From: UBA7672 sp040398425
GTDB lineage: Bacteria; Pseudomonadota; Alphaproteobacteria; Caulobacterales; Hyphomonadaceae
Assembly: GCA_040398425.1 (NCBI GenBank)
Contig: JBBATZ010000002.1
Coordinates: 1 to 64,000 of the forward strand
DNA length: 64,000 bases
Reading direction: 5' to 3'
The translations under genes were made by a program, and so were the position numbers. This document shows positions 9,051-16,689 of the stretch, piece after piece; position 1 is the stretch's first letter; every line of letters starts with the position of its first letter. The notes beneath the pieces were generated by a model. The model saw nothing but the letters and a program-made list of their open reading frames with translations. It had not been told where the DNA came from and did no database searches.

Positions 9051-9169
9051 GGGGTCTCCCTGCCTCGAACCCTAGCGGCCCCGCGCGGGAAATCGAGTGC
9101 TACTCGTGCGATAGGCGTGAATGGCGCGGCGTGTTAACTTCGTGTCGGTTCTTTTGGGGAGGACTGCCG

Positions 9170-10021
9170 ATGCGCTGGCGCCTCGGATTTCTGATGCTGG
9201 CGGTGGCCGCCTGCACCGAAGCGCCTGCGGAAAGGCTCGCAGCGAAGTGGGGCTGCGGTCCCGTCAAAGGGCTTGAAGCCGTCACAGGTGCGCTATCCCC
9301 CGACTGGCTCTTTGTCGGTGAACTGACCGAAACCGCAGAAGCGCCTGCCGCGATTGCCGACATCGCCTGCCATCTCGCAACGGATGAACGCAAACTTTTT
9401 GTCGGCGTAACCGACTATGCCGGCGGCGCGACTGACGCTGAAGGAAAAATGCTCGCCAGTCTGGATGCCATGATCGCCAGGGGCGCCCCGCTCGTGGTCG
9501 AGCATCTCGTTGGCGCCGAACAAACGCCGATTTCCCACAACAAGACCGAGGCGGAGAAAGCCCGCGGGCGTGCGCTTACAAGGCAGGTCGCTGCCTCCGG
9601 CGCCAGGCGCGCGCTGCTCTTCGTGCCCCACGCAGATGCTGTTACTGAACCTGTCGCCCCGGTCAGCGAGCGTTTCACAGGTTTCACGCCCATGGCTGCA
9701 TTCCTCGCGGGCGGCGTCATCAGTCTCGAAATCGCGCCATATCCGTCGGGTCTCAAAACCGGTCCCGAAATCCGGTTCTACCGCACGACGCAAGCCGGCT
9801 TCACTGGACTGCTCACGCTCACCAGTCTCACGCGGCCAAGTCTGGCGGTCGTCTTGCCGGGCAGGGTTCCGCAAATTCAGGAATCTGACGAGGCCGCGCC
9901 CGCTGAAGCTGCGCCCCCAGTCTCGTTCAACTTCGGGAATATCTCGTCCATCACAACCCAGGAATATCAGGACCTCTACGACCAGTTGCTTGACGCTATT
10001 CCTGACCGTGCGCCGGACTAG
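9170..10021 (+). CDS. Lipoprotein, possibly a diverged ChaN/Tiki-like family member
   Basis: A 283-residue protein with a signal peptide and lipobox ending AVAAC (Cys at residue 15). The ATG at 9170 is preceded by a clear GGGGAGGA ribosome binding site. Residues 45-70 (FVGELTETAEAPA) resemble the opening of a proteobacterial family that usually reads GEMHGTxExPA, related to haem-binding ChaN/Tiki-like proteins, but here the histidine is missing. The C-terminus is Ala/Glu/Pro-rich, then polar. It should sit on a membrane facing the periplasm. The family assignment is tentative. Confidence 0.65.
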   Translation: MRWRLGFLMLAVAACTEAPAERLAAKWGCGPVKGLEAVTGALSPDWLFVGELTETAEAPAAIADIACHLATDERKLFVGVTDYAGGATDAEGKMLASLDAMIARGAPLVVEHLVGAEQTPISHNKTEAEKARGRALTRQVAASGARRALLFVPHADAVTEPVAPVSERFTGFTPMAAFLAGGVISLEIAPYPSGLKTGPEIRFYRTTQAGFTGLLTLTSLTRPSLAVVLPGRVPQIQESDEAAPAEAAPPVSFNFGNISSITTQEYQDLYDQLLDAIPDRAPD

Positions 10022-10148
10022 CCACAACGGAAGCGCCGCCCCCAAAATGCTATCTGCGCCATGGGTTGCGCTTGCCCCCCGCCTGCGCGACAAACACGCC
10101 CAGACGCCGTCAGGTAAAACGACCGGGCAAATCGACAGGAGCTGTCAT

Positions 10149-10451
10149 ATGGATCTCGCCGCCCTCACCTCGAAGGTTCAGGAAGCGCTCGCCGGAGGCA
10201 CCGGCTTCACCAACAAGGTGAAGTTCGATTTCGGCGCGGTCGGCAAACTCTTCATCGACGGCGCAGCTGGCAAAGCGACGAACGAGGATGGCGCGGCTGA
10301 CGCCACTGTCTCCGTCTCCTTCGACGATTTCCAGAAACTGGCGCAGGGCGCGCTCGATCCGACCATGGCCTTCATGCAGGGCAAGCTGAAAGTTGCCGGC
10401 GACATGGGCGTCGCCATGAAGCTCCAGTCGCTGTTCTCGAAACTCAAGTAG
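10149..10451 (+). CDS. SCP2 sterol-binding domain protein
   Basis: A 100-residue single-domain SCP2 protein. The pattern KVKFDFG...GKLFIDG...DATVSVSFDDFQKLAQGALDP...AFMQGKLKVAGD matches the C-terminal half of SCP2 domains, which bind fatty acyl or sterol-like lipids in a hydrophobic tunnel. ATG at 10149 follows an AGGAG-like sequence. It stops 4 bases before the alpha/beta hydrolase start, so the two are very likely co-expressed. A role handing lipids to the hydrolase is an inference. Confidence 0.85.
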   Translation: MDLAALTSKVQEALAGGTGFTNKVKFDFGAVGKLFIDGAAGKATNEDGAADATVSVSFDDFQKLAQGALDPTMAFMQGKLKVAGDMGVAMKLQSLFSKLK

Positions 10452-10455
10452 ACCA

Positions 10456-11421
10456 ATGGCCGACGGCGCTCAGCCCGGGGCGGGCCAGCACAAGGACCCG
10501 AAAGTGGATTGGGTCGTTGTGCCGGGCAATCCGCCTCCGGCGGGCGCCGAAGTCATCTGGGTGGAGGGCGAAGGCGGTGCGCGCGTGCGCATGCTCTTCG
10601 CGCCGAAGGAAAATGCCCGCGCCCTGGCTGTCGTCTGCCCGGGTCGAACCGAATCCATCGAAAAGTATTTCGAGGTCCAGCGCGCCCTTCAGGACAAGGG
10701 CTTTGCGGTCGTTTGCTTCGACTGGCCGGGGCAGGGGCTGTCGGATCGTCCGTTGAAGAATCCGATCCGCGGTCACGTCACCAATTTCAACACCTATGTC
10801 GAGGCGATGGTGCGCGGCCTGGCCGTCATCGCCGATCGCGCGCCAAAGACCAGGATCATCGTGGCCCACTCAATGGGCAGCGCGATCTCCATGGAAGCCC
10901 TTCGCACGGGAAGGGTCGAGGCAAGGCTCGCAGCCTTCTCCGCCCCCATGTGGGGTATCCCGGTCCCGCCGCCACTGCAGGTCTATGCCCGCTCCGCCAA
11001 CGCCATCGGCTTCGGCACGTTTCCGGCCCAGCCCGAGCCAAAGGAAGACAAGTTCGAAGGCAATCCGTTCACGCACGACTTTGAACGCTGGGGCCTCTAT
11101 CGCCGCCTTGTCACCGCAGAGCCGCGTCTCGCGCTGGGCCAGCCCACCATTGGCTGGGTCGTCGCGGCCCTCGATGTCTGCGCCGGTTTCTTCCGCCCCG
11201 GCGCGCTCGATCGCCTCGCCTCAACCCCGATGCTGGTCGCGACGGCGACTGAAGACGCCATCGTTGATCCCACGGCAGGTGGAAAACTGGCAGCGAAACT
11301 GCCGGCCGCGCGTCACCTGCCCGTGCAGGGCGCCAGCCATGAGATCTTCATGGAAACGGATGAACGACGCGCAGTCTTCTGGAACGCGTTCGACGAACTT
11401 TGCTCAACAGCGGGCGTCTGA
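10456..11421 (+). CDS. Alpha/beta hydrolase, lysophospholipase (PldB-like)
   Basis: A 321-residue soluble alpha/beta hydrolase. The nucleophile elbow is AHSMGSA, the acid region is EDAIVDP and the histidine lies in GASHEIFMETD, which together give a complete catalytic triad. The organisation resembles lysophospholipase L2/monoglyceride lipase type enzymes. There is no signal peptide, so it should act in the cytoplasm. It follows the SCP2 gene by 4 bases, which suggests a lipid substrate. It ends 4 bases before the convergent membrane-protein gene. Confidence 0.85.
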   Translation: MADGAQPGAGQHKDPKVDWVVVPGNPPPAGAEVIWVEGEGGARVRMLFAPKENARALAVVCPGRTESIEKYFEVQRALQDKGFAVVCFDWPGQGLSDRPLKNPIRGHVTNFNTYVEAMVRGLAVIADRAPKTRIIVAHSMGSAISMEALRTGRVEARLAAFSAPMWGIPVPPPLQVYARSANAIGFGTFPAQPEPKEDKFEGNPFTHDFERWGLYRRLVTAEPRLALGQPTIGWVVAALDVCAGFFRPGALDRLASTPMLVATATEDAIVDPTAGGKLAAKLPAARHLPVQGASHEIFMETDERRAVFWNAFDELCSTAGV

Positions 11422-11425
11422 CGGG

Positions 11426-12046
11426 TCAGTTCAACTGGCGCAGGCGCGATTTCTCGGCGGCATCCGCAGACTGGTTCAGAAGGCGCGTCAGCGAAGCTGT
11501 CAGCAGGCGATGCGAACTCGTCATACGACGCTGGCGCATCTGCTTGTTCCCGGGACGCACAAGCGCATCGACCGTCGCCGCCTCGTCCTCGGTCGTGTCA
11601 TGCGCTGAGAACACATAGGCCGCCACGCCATCAGCGCGCGCGAACTGTTCCATCAGTTTCTTGGCCTTCTGCTCCGGCGTTGGTCCGGCAATCCATTTCC
11701 GCACCAGCCAGCCGATCCCGAACAGCACCAGTCCAGCCGCAAGCAGCGTGATCAGCGTCGCCAGTCCGGTCGTCCGTGTGTTCGACAACAGATTGGCAAA
11801 AAATCCATAGCCCCACGCCCGGATCGGCTCGTTCTGCGCTATCGCCAGCCCGCCCGCGCCGATCGCGACGCAGCCCACCCGGTTCGGCCATTTCAGGGTG
11901 CGCTCGACGCGCAGCTTCGTTTCAGCGCGAAACAGGTCCTGCTGCAGGTCCTTGAGCCGCTCATCGTGCTGCCGGGCAATAGCCAGAATCTCCGCGACCG
12001 TGGGCGGCTCGAGGGTAACGGGATGTGTTCCGGCGCGCGGTCTCAT
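11426..12046 (-). CDS. Hypothetical membrane protein with coiled-coil N-terminus
   Basis: A 206-residue protein. Residues 18-50 are a charged, heptad-like stretch (RQHDERLKDLQQDLF), then a weak hydrophobic segment near 58-70 and a strong transmembrane helix at about 93-116 (LITLLAAGLVLFGIGWLV). A basic tail follows. The ATG at 12046 was chosen because a GGAGGGG ribosome binding site lies directly upstream; the longer ORF start at 12220 has no such support. No family is recognised. It is the last gene of a hisN-terB-this gene run on the minus strand. Confidence 0.6.
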   Translation of the reverse strand: MRPRAGTHPVTLEPPTVAEILAIARQHDERLKDLQQDLFRAETKLRVERTLKWPNRVGCVAIGAGGLAIAQNEPIRAWGYGFFANLLSNTRTTGLATLITLLAAGLVLFGIGWLVRKWIAGPTPEQKAKKLMEQFARADGVAAYVFSAHDTTEDEAATVDALVRPGNKQMRQRRMTSSHRLLTASLTRLLNQSADAAEKSRLRQLN

Positions 12047-12140
12047 GATCCCCTCCACATCAACCCGAAGCTGTTTACGCGTAGGGTGGGGGGCGGTTCC
12101 CGAGGTCTCTATCGAGCCATGCGTTTGACTGTCGGAGGGC

Positions 12141-12506
12141 TCAGTAGGCCTTGGGGTCCAGCCCAAGCGCCTCGGCCAGGGAGAAGATAGCCTGGTTTTC
12201 CTGCGCCTCGAGCTTCCCATCAGCCACGACCGCCGCCTGTGCGACCCGCATGATCACGGCTTTGTCGGCCGCTTCGGTTATCTCTGTCCGGATCGCGATC
12301 AGGGCCGTTCCAAAGCTCTGTGCCGTGTGCACCTCGTGAGCGGCCTCCGTCCAGGCATCGGCAATCTCGGCATGGCCCGAATGCGAGAGAGCCGGGTCGT
12401 GCGAGGCCATGTGGGCAAAGCGTTGCGCCTCGGCCGGCGCCAGCCTGCCATCGGCAAAGCCCACCATCGCAAAGGCGCGCGCAGCGTTGAGAAGAAGAGG
12501 GGTCAT
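12141..12506 (-). CDS. TerB-like domain protein
   Basis: A 121-residue all-helical protein. The pattern with FAMVGFADGRLAPAEAQRF near the N-terminus and VVADGKLEAQENQAIFSLAEALGL at the C-terminus shows the two pseudo-repeated acidic segments of TerB-like domains, which can bind metal ions in tellurite-resistance-type proteins. No other ter genes are adjacent, so a tellurite role should not be assumed. It lies 16 bases downstream of hisN on the same strand. Confidence 0.7.
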   Translation of the reverse strand: MTPLLLNAARAFAMVGFADGRLAPAEAQRFAHMASHDPALSHSGHAEIADAWTEAAHEVHTAQSFGTALIAIRTEITEAADKAVIMRVAQAAVVADGKLEAQENQAIFSLAEALGLDPKAY

Positions 12507-12522
12507 CCGGGCAATCCTGTTG

Positions 12523-13326
12523 TCAGAGCGCTGAACGGCGGAGCGAGATCAGGGCCTCATCGAGAATAGCGCGATTGGCTGAAGCCACAATCTGCCCGCC
12601 GAGCTGGGGCGCATTTCCGCGCCAGTCGGTCACGATGCCGCCTGCGCCCTCGATCACCGGTATGAGCGCCGCCACGTCGTGCGCCTTCAGACCTGTCTCG
12701 GTCACCATGTCGATCGTACCGGCCGCCAGCCGCGCATAGGCATAAGCGTCGAGGCCATATCGCGTGAGCCGCGCTGTCGCCCGGACATGCTCGAAAGCGC
12801 CGCGTTCGGGTGGCGTGAGGATGAACGGGTCGGTTGTCGACAGGATCGCATCTGTCAGCTTCGGGCAGTCACGCGTCTTCAACACGATCCGCGCGCCGCG
12901 CCCTTCCAGCCAGGAGGACTTCTCGGCGTCCGTCAGCCCGATATACCGCTCGTCGATCCAGGGCTGATCGATGATGCCGAGAACGGGCCTTTCGCCGGCG
13001 ACGGCGCCGATAAGCGTCGTCCATGAGGTGAGACCCGCCACGAAGGCGCGTGTGCCATCGATCGGATCGAGGTACCAGGTGACGCCGGATGTCCCGGCCG
13101 ATGCGCCATATTCTTCACCCTCGATCCCATCGTTCGGGCGGTGCCGCGCCAGCACCTCACGCATCGCACGTTCAGCGGCGCGGTCGGCTTCGGTGACAGG
13201 ATCATAGCCGACGCTCGCCTTGTTCTCGGCAGCGTTCGCGGCGGATCGAAAATGGGGAAGGGCGGCGGCGCGCGCCGCATCGGCCATCAGCCGGGCCGTC
13301 GGCAGGAGGAGTTGGGCTAGGTCCAT
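12523..13326 (-). CDS. hisN: Inositol-monophosphatase family, histidinol-phosphatase (HisN-type)
   Basis: A 267-residue member of the inositol monophosphatase superfamily with the metal-binding motifs in order: E70-E71 in GEEYG, DPIDGTRAFVAG near residue 90, and KAHDVAALIPVIEGAGG near 215. The TRAF variant of the DPIDGT motif and the overall length suit HisN, the alternative histidinol-phosphate phosphatase of actinobacteria and alphaproteobacteria. A general sugar or inositol phosphatase role cannot be excluded. It heads a minus-strand unit with terB. Confidence 0.75.
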   Translation of the reverse strand: MDLAQLLLPTARLMADAARAAALPHFRSAANAAENKASVGYDPVTEADRAAERAMREVLARHRPNDGIEGEEYGASAGTSGVTWYLDPIDGTRAFVAGLTSWTTLIGAVAGERPVLGIIDQPWIDERYIGLTDAEKSSWLEGRGARIVLKTRDCPKLTDAILSTTDPFILTPPERGAFEHVRATARLTRYGLDAYAYARLAAGTIDMVTETGLKAHDVAALIPVIEGAGGIVTDWRGNAPQLGGQIVASANRAILDEALISLRRSAL

Positions 13327-13385
13327 GCTGGACCTTTGCCTTCGGTGCTCCGCTCCGGCAAGCGTTAGTCCGCCATCGCAGCTTG

Positions 13386-13415
13386 CGCCCGGCCGGGAGT
13401 TTTTCCGGTCGGGCG
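13386..13415 (-). terminator. Imperfect hairpin after the XRE regulator gene
   Basis: An 11-base-pair stem with one G-U pair (CGCCCGGCCGG against CCGGTCGGGCG) lies 28 bases downstream of the XRE gene stop on the minus strand. There is no U-tract, so it would be a weak or Rho-assisted terminator at best. Confidence 0.3.
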
Positions 13416-13442
13416 AAGACTGCGCAGGGGTCAGTTCAGGTC

Positions 13443-13841
13443 TTACGACGCCATCGTATCGGTAGGATCGCCTTCCAGCGCCTTGGCCAGGTCAAGGAGG
13501 CGGCGGCGGGGGCGTTCCGACAGGCGGTAGTAGGCGCGGACCAGTTCCAGCGTCTCTTTCTGCGAAAGAATGTCGCCGGAGAGTCGGTCGTTCTGGTCGT
13601 TGGCCGGAGCTTGTTTTCCGTCCGCCGCGAGGCCGTCGAAGAAATAATTGATGTTTACGTTCAAGGCGGTGCCAAGGCTGAAAAGCCGGCTCGCCGTGAT
13701 GCGGTTCGCGCCGCACTCGTATTTCTGGATCTGCTGGAACCGCACGCCGACCTGGCTGGCCAGATCCTGCTGGGTCAGGCCCAGAAGACGACGACGACGG
13801 CGAAGACGCTTGCCGACATAGATATCCACATCCGTGGCCAT
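13443..13841 (-). CDS. XRE-family (Cro/CI-type) transcriptional regulator
   Basis: A 132-residue protein with an HTH domain at about residues 7-70. The helices are KRLRRRRRLLGLTQQDLASQVGVRFQQIQKYECGAN in outline, the usual form of the small XRE regulators found widely in alphaproteobacteria. The C-terminal 50 residues carry LVRAYYRLSERPRRRLLDLAKAL, a short helical region that probably mediates dimerisation or effector contact. Its targets are unknown. A 29-base inverted repeat at 13951-13979 lies about 110 bases upstream of the start and could be an operator. Confidence 0.85.
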   Translation of the reverse strand: MATDVDIYVGKRLRRRRRLLGLTQQDLASQVGVRFQQIQKYECGANRITASRLFSLGTALNVNINYFFDGLAADGKQAPANDQNDRLSGDILSQKETLELVRAYYRLSERPRRRLLDLAKALEGDPTDTMAS

Positions 13842-13950
13842 AACTCATACTCCCGCTACGCTGGCCCCGTACCATTCAGGGACCGTCGTGCGGTTGAGCA
13901 GCAAGCCGGGCGCCACACGTGTTGCGTGAACCAAACCGGTCAGCCCTTAC

Positions 13951-13979
13951 CTGCATTTTGTAACAATTGTGCAATGCAG
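13951..13979. promoter_or_regulatory. Inverted repeat, possible operator upstream of the XRE gene
   Basis: CTGCATT and AATGCAG form perfect 7-base arms around an AT-rich 15-base core that itself contains CAATTG. The region is unusually AT-rich for this genome. It lies in the 300-base gap (13842-14141) upstream of the XRE gene and upstream of the sRNA promoter. It could bind a dimeric regulator, possibly the XRE protein itself. Confidence 0.4.
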
Positions 13980-14084
13980 CATAGCTGGCCTGCGCAAGAA
14001 CCGGACAGGGGCGCCTCAGAACCCGCCATAACAAGCTTTTTACGGGTAATCTGCAGAAATTCGCCGCACATGCGAGGATTCGGC

Positions 14085-14112
14085 TTGAGGTTTTTGCAGT
14101 GCAGCGTAAATT
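14085..14112 (+). promoter_or_regulatory. Sigma-70 promoter of the MmgR-like sRNA
   Basis: TTGAGG at 14085-14090 and TAAATT at 14107-14112 are separated by 16 bases, a good fit to the alphaproteobacterial housekeeping promoter. The expected start, 7 bases after the -10 box, is G14119, exactly the first base of the first hairpin of the sRNA. Confidence 0.6.
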
Positions 14113-14118
14113 CAGCTC

Positions 14119-14203
14119 GTGGCTCTTCGGAGCCGCTGCCCTTATGGGCGTTTCCTCCCTAAACCTTTGGCCGCGCTGGCATCCAGCGCGGCCTTTTTGT
14201 TTT
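14119..14203 (+). ncRNA. mmgR: MmgR/suhB-family (alpha-r8) trans-acting sRNA candidate
   Basis: About 85 nt. Hairpin 1 at 14119-14136 is a 7-bp stem closed by a UUCG tetraloop. Hairpin 2 at 14138-14149 is GCCC-UUAU-GGGC. An unpaired stretch follows containing TTTCCTCCCT at 14151-14160, then a strong intrinsic terminator: an 11-bp stem at 14169-14193 followed by TTTTTGTTTT. From memory, that 10-mer is the conserved anti-Shine-Dalgarno signature of the alpha-r8/MmgR (Rfam suhB) family, which regulates mRNAs including those tied to storage granules in rhizobia. The 3' half overlaps, antisense, the end of the N-formylglutamate amidohydrolase gene. Confidence 0.72.
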
Positions 14204-15128
14204 CCTGGCCGTCCGTCAAGCCAGCCTCCAGGCGCGTGAAGGCGCAGATTTCATTGGCAATTTCGCCCATGTGCCGGCGCAGTACGTTGAAACCATCGTG
14301 CAGCTCCACGTTCGCCTCGTCGAGATAAAGCCTGCGCCGCACCTCGATCTGCATGGCGTGCCGCCCCAGCGGAGGCTGGCCATGCGCCAGGGTCGCGAAA
14401 CCCCCGGCATAAGGAGAATTTCGGGCTGTCGTGTAGCCCCGCGCGCGGAACAGGCCCTCGACGAGATCGACCAGCCCGGGAGCGCAGGAGGCCCCGAACC
14501 TGTCCCCGATCACGATGTCGGGCGAGCGGGCATTGGCTTCGGTTTCCGCCGGCATGGAGTGGCAATCAATCAGCCAGCCCTGTCCGAACATCGCCTGCGC
14601 CCGCCGCAGCAGGGCTTCCAGAGCGCGGTGGTAAGGGCGGTAGACCTGATCCAGCCGGTGATCCGCCTCGGCCCGTGGCAGCTTCCGGTGATAGATGGCC
14701 GCCCCATTGAAAGCGAGGCGGGGGATGCATCCCAGACCGGCCTCCACGCGGGGCGACCGCTGCGAAAACCAGCTGGGCGAGGGGTCCTCGAACATATGCG
14801 GGTCCATTTCGGACTCGGCACGGTTGAGATCAACAAACCCCCGCGCCACTAGTCCGCAGATGACCGGTGCCCCCGCGAGGTGCACATCGGCCAGCAGGCG
14901 GTCGACATAGGCGTCCTCGATCCGACGCAGTTCCATCATCGACGCCTTGCAGGTCTCCAGAAAACCCTTGGGATACAGGCGTCCGGAGTGGGGGGAGGCG
15001 AAAACCACCGGCGACATCACGGAAACAGGCTCGTCGATCGAAAACGAGAAGCCGGTCCGCTCCGCCGGGGCGCCGCCCCTGGTGGAACCGGATTCGGGGT
15101 CTGACGACCCTGGATCCGCAAAGATCAT
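14142..15128 (-). CDS. N-formylglutamate amidohydrolase family protein
   Basis: About 328 residues from the ATG at 15128; the frame also allows starts at 15152 or 15017. The family hallmark FASPHSGR occurs near the N-terminus, with LVARGFVDLNR and WLIDCHSMP further on, matching zinc-dependent N-formylglutamate amidohydrolases, which release formate and glutamate. A possible promoter (TTGACC then AATATG, 17 bases apart, minus strand) lies near 15150-15175, which favours a start downstream of 15140. No hut genes are adjacent. It is divergent from cpdR. Its last codons are overlapped by the antisense sRNA. Confidence 0.8.
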   Translation of the reverse strand: MIFADPGSSDPESGSTRGGAPAERTGFSFSIDEPVSVMSPVVFASPHSGRLYPKGFLETCKASMMELRRIEDAYVDRLLADVHLAGAPVICGLVARGFVDLNRAESEMDPHMFEDPSPSWFSQRSPRVEAGLGCIPRLAFNGAAIYHRKLPRAEADHRLDQVYRPYHRALEALLRRAQAMFGQGWLIDCHSMPAETEANARSPDIVIGDRFGASCAPGLVDLVEGLFRARGYTTARNSPYAGGFATLAHGQPPLGRHAMQIEVRRRLYLDEANVELHDGFNVLRRHMGEIANEICAFTRLEAGLTDGQENKKAALDASAAKGLGRKRP

Positions 15129-15256
15129 CAAACCGGGAAACATTCCGACCATATTTTAGGAGTCACGCGCAGGGTCAAGCGGAACTGTTCATTCCTGCTT
15201 TACCACGACAGCTCATGAATCGTTCCATACATCGCTGGGTTGGAAGTCCGGACATC

Positions 15257-15616
15257 ATGGCCAAGATTCTTCTCGCCGAGGACGATGACAGCCTTCGCGG
15301 CTTCCTCGTGAACGCGCTCAAGCGCGCTGGTCACGTCGTAAAGGACTTCGACGAGGGGCGCTCGGCCCTGAAAGCGCTCGAACGCGAAGTGTTCGATCTC
15401 CTGCTCACCGACATCGTCATGCCCGGCCTCGACGGCATAGAACTGGCGCGCCGCGGCTCCGAACTCGACCCTGCCATGAAGATCGTCTTCATCACGGGCT
15501 TTGCCGGCGTTGCGCTGTCGGCAGGCGGGCCCCAACCGGCTGGGGCCAAGGTGCTCTCCAAGCCTTTCCATCTCCGCGAACTGGTCGACGAAGTCGAGCG
15601 CGTGATGGCGGCCTGA
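15257..15616 (+). CDS. cpdR: Single-domain response regulator CpdR
   Basis: A 119-residue receiver domain with no output domain. The acidic pocket is EDDD (8-11), the phosphoacceptor is D52 in LLLTDIVMPGLDGIELARR, and the conserved Thr/Lys region reads FITGFAGVAL and VLSKPFHLRELV. This pattern, and the Ala-Ala C-terminus, match alphaproteobacterial CpdR. Unphosphorylated CpdR primes ClpXP to degrade CtrA and other cell-cycle substrates; phosphorylation through the CckA-ChpT relay turns it off (known from Caulobacter). ATG 15257 is the start at which homologues begin. A hairpin with U-tract lies at 15764-15801. Confidence 0.9.
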   Translation: MAKILLAEDDDSLRGFLVNALKRAGHVVKDFDEGRSALKALEREVFDLLLTDIVMPGLDGIELARRGSELDPAMKIVFITGFAGVALSAGGPQPAGAKVLSKPFHLRELVDEVERVMAA

Positions 15617-15763
15617 GCCGCCTCCAGCGCCCGCACCCCTGAAGTCCTGCACAAACTCCAGAATACCCGGCAGCCTTGTCCGGCACCGTACGCTTGTGGC
15701 GACAGCCACGTGCTACGACCTGCGTGTGGTGGAGGAGCCGATCACGCATCTCTTCCCGCGAAT

Positions 15764-15801
15764 TGCTGCCGTTCCAGGGGCTGTGAACGGCAGCAGTTTT
15801 C
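15764..15801 (+). terminator. Intrinsic terminator-like hairpin downstream of cpdR
   Basis: TGCTGCCGTTC pairs perfectly with GAACGGCAGCA (11 bp, 10-base loop) and is followed by GTTTTCGC. It lies about 150 bases after the cpdR stop. I see no gene in the 318-base gap 15617-15934 apart from this element. Confidence 0.5.
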
Positions 15802-15934
15802 GCAGGACGCAGGACAGTATCAAGCGGCGCTGACTTCATCGTGAATGGAACTATCGCGTCGAGCCTCCGTTCTCGTTGCGCGTGGCGAGCCGGATGGACT
15901 GGCGTCCCCACGCAAGCCACATGGGAGAGACGGC

Positions 15935-16195
15935 ATGTCGACGGAATCGATTATCATCTGGCTGATCGTCGGCGGCGTCGCTGGGTTTCTGGCCGGCCTC
16001 ATCGTGAAAGGCTTCGGCTTCGGCCTCATCGGAAACATCGTCGTTGGTATTCTCGGCGCGTTCCTCGCGGGCTGGCTGCTGCCCCAAACTGGCATCGCCT
16101 TCACGCTCGGCACCCCGCTCGCGACATCGATCGCTTACGCGACCATCGGAGCCGTCGTGCTCCTGCTTATTATAGGTGTTGTGCGACGCGCCTGA
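15935..16195 (+). CDS. GlsB/YeaQ/YmgE family stress-response membrane protein
   Basis: An 86-residue, very hydrophobic protein with three predicted membrane spans and the family pattern IIIWLIVGGVAGFLAGLIVKGFGFGLIGNIVVGILGAFLAG (shown only in outline), i.e. the transglycosylase-associated PF04226 family. These small inner-membrane proteins are induced by envelope and general stress; their molecular activity is unknown. ATG 15935 has a GGGAGAGA ribosome binding site, which decides against the longer upstream frame. Confidence 0.9.
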   Translation: MSTESIIIWLIVGGVAGFLAGLIVKGFGFGLIGNIVVGILGAFLAGWLLPQTGIAFTLGTPLATSIAYATIGAVVLLLIIGVVRRA

Positions 16196-16205
16196 GGCTT
16201 CCTGG

Positions 16206-16508
16206 CTAGATCAACGCCGCGGCGCCCAGCACAAGCAGTGCGCTGCCGATGATGAGCCACATGGAAAGCTTGCCGAACGTCTTGATCATGTTGGAGAGCT
16301 TGAGGGCCGCGCCGCCTCGGTGTGAGGCGTCGCTATCAGTGCGCGGCCTCCCAGGCGAAGTCGGTACGTCAACCGACACTGTTGACGCGACATCTTCGAC
16401 GCCAAAGGCGCCACGCGCATCTATTCGTCCTTGAACGGACGGACGGGATCCAGCCAGAAACACAAGCACTGAAGTTTGTGCGGTAACGTACAAGAGCGAC
16501 CGCTTCAC
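16206..16508 (-). CDS. Small hypothetical membrane protein (uncertain)
   Basis: A 100-codon frame with a GTG start. Most of it is polar and without pattern, but the last 27 residues (from MIKTFGKL) form a convincing transmembrane helix ending at the C-terminus. The true product may be just that short tail-like peptide starting at 16289, although no good ribosome binding site precedes it. Low confidence that it is expressed as drawn. Confidence 0.3.
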   Translation of the reverse strand: MKRSLLYVTAQTSVLVFLAGSRPSVQGRIDARGAFGVEDVASTVSVDVPTSPGRPRTDSDASHRGGAALKLSNMIKTFGKLSMWLIIGSALLVLGAAALI

Positions 16509-16689
16509 AGACGGGCGCGCCCCTTGCTCGTAGCCAGGTCAATGCGCTGAACCCACTCATCATATGATCAGCGCGATAACTGGCGTGGCCTTTTTCGTAT
16601 TTCATGCGTTACTCCCGCATCGGTCGCTCCCTTACGGCGCGTGGCTGCCTGGGAGATCTGTGCGCTCCCGCCTCCACAGCGGAACTTTG

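Noticed and set aside
7539..9137. 532-codon plus-strand frame opposite the carboxyltransferase
   Set aside because: Arg/His-rich shadow with no recognisable domain and no ribosome binding site.
12141..12506. Tellurite resistance locus
   Set aside because: Only a TerB-like domain is present; terA/C/D/E genes are not adjacent, and the TerC-family gene at 63 kb is unlinked and broken.
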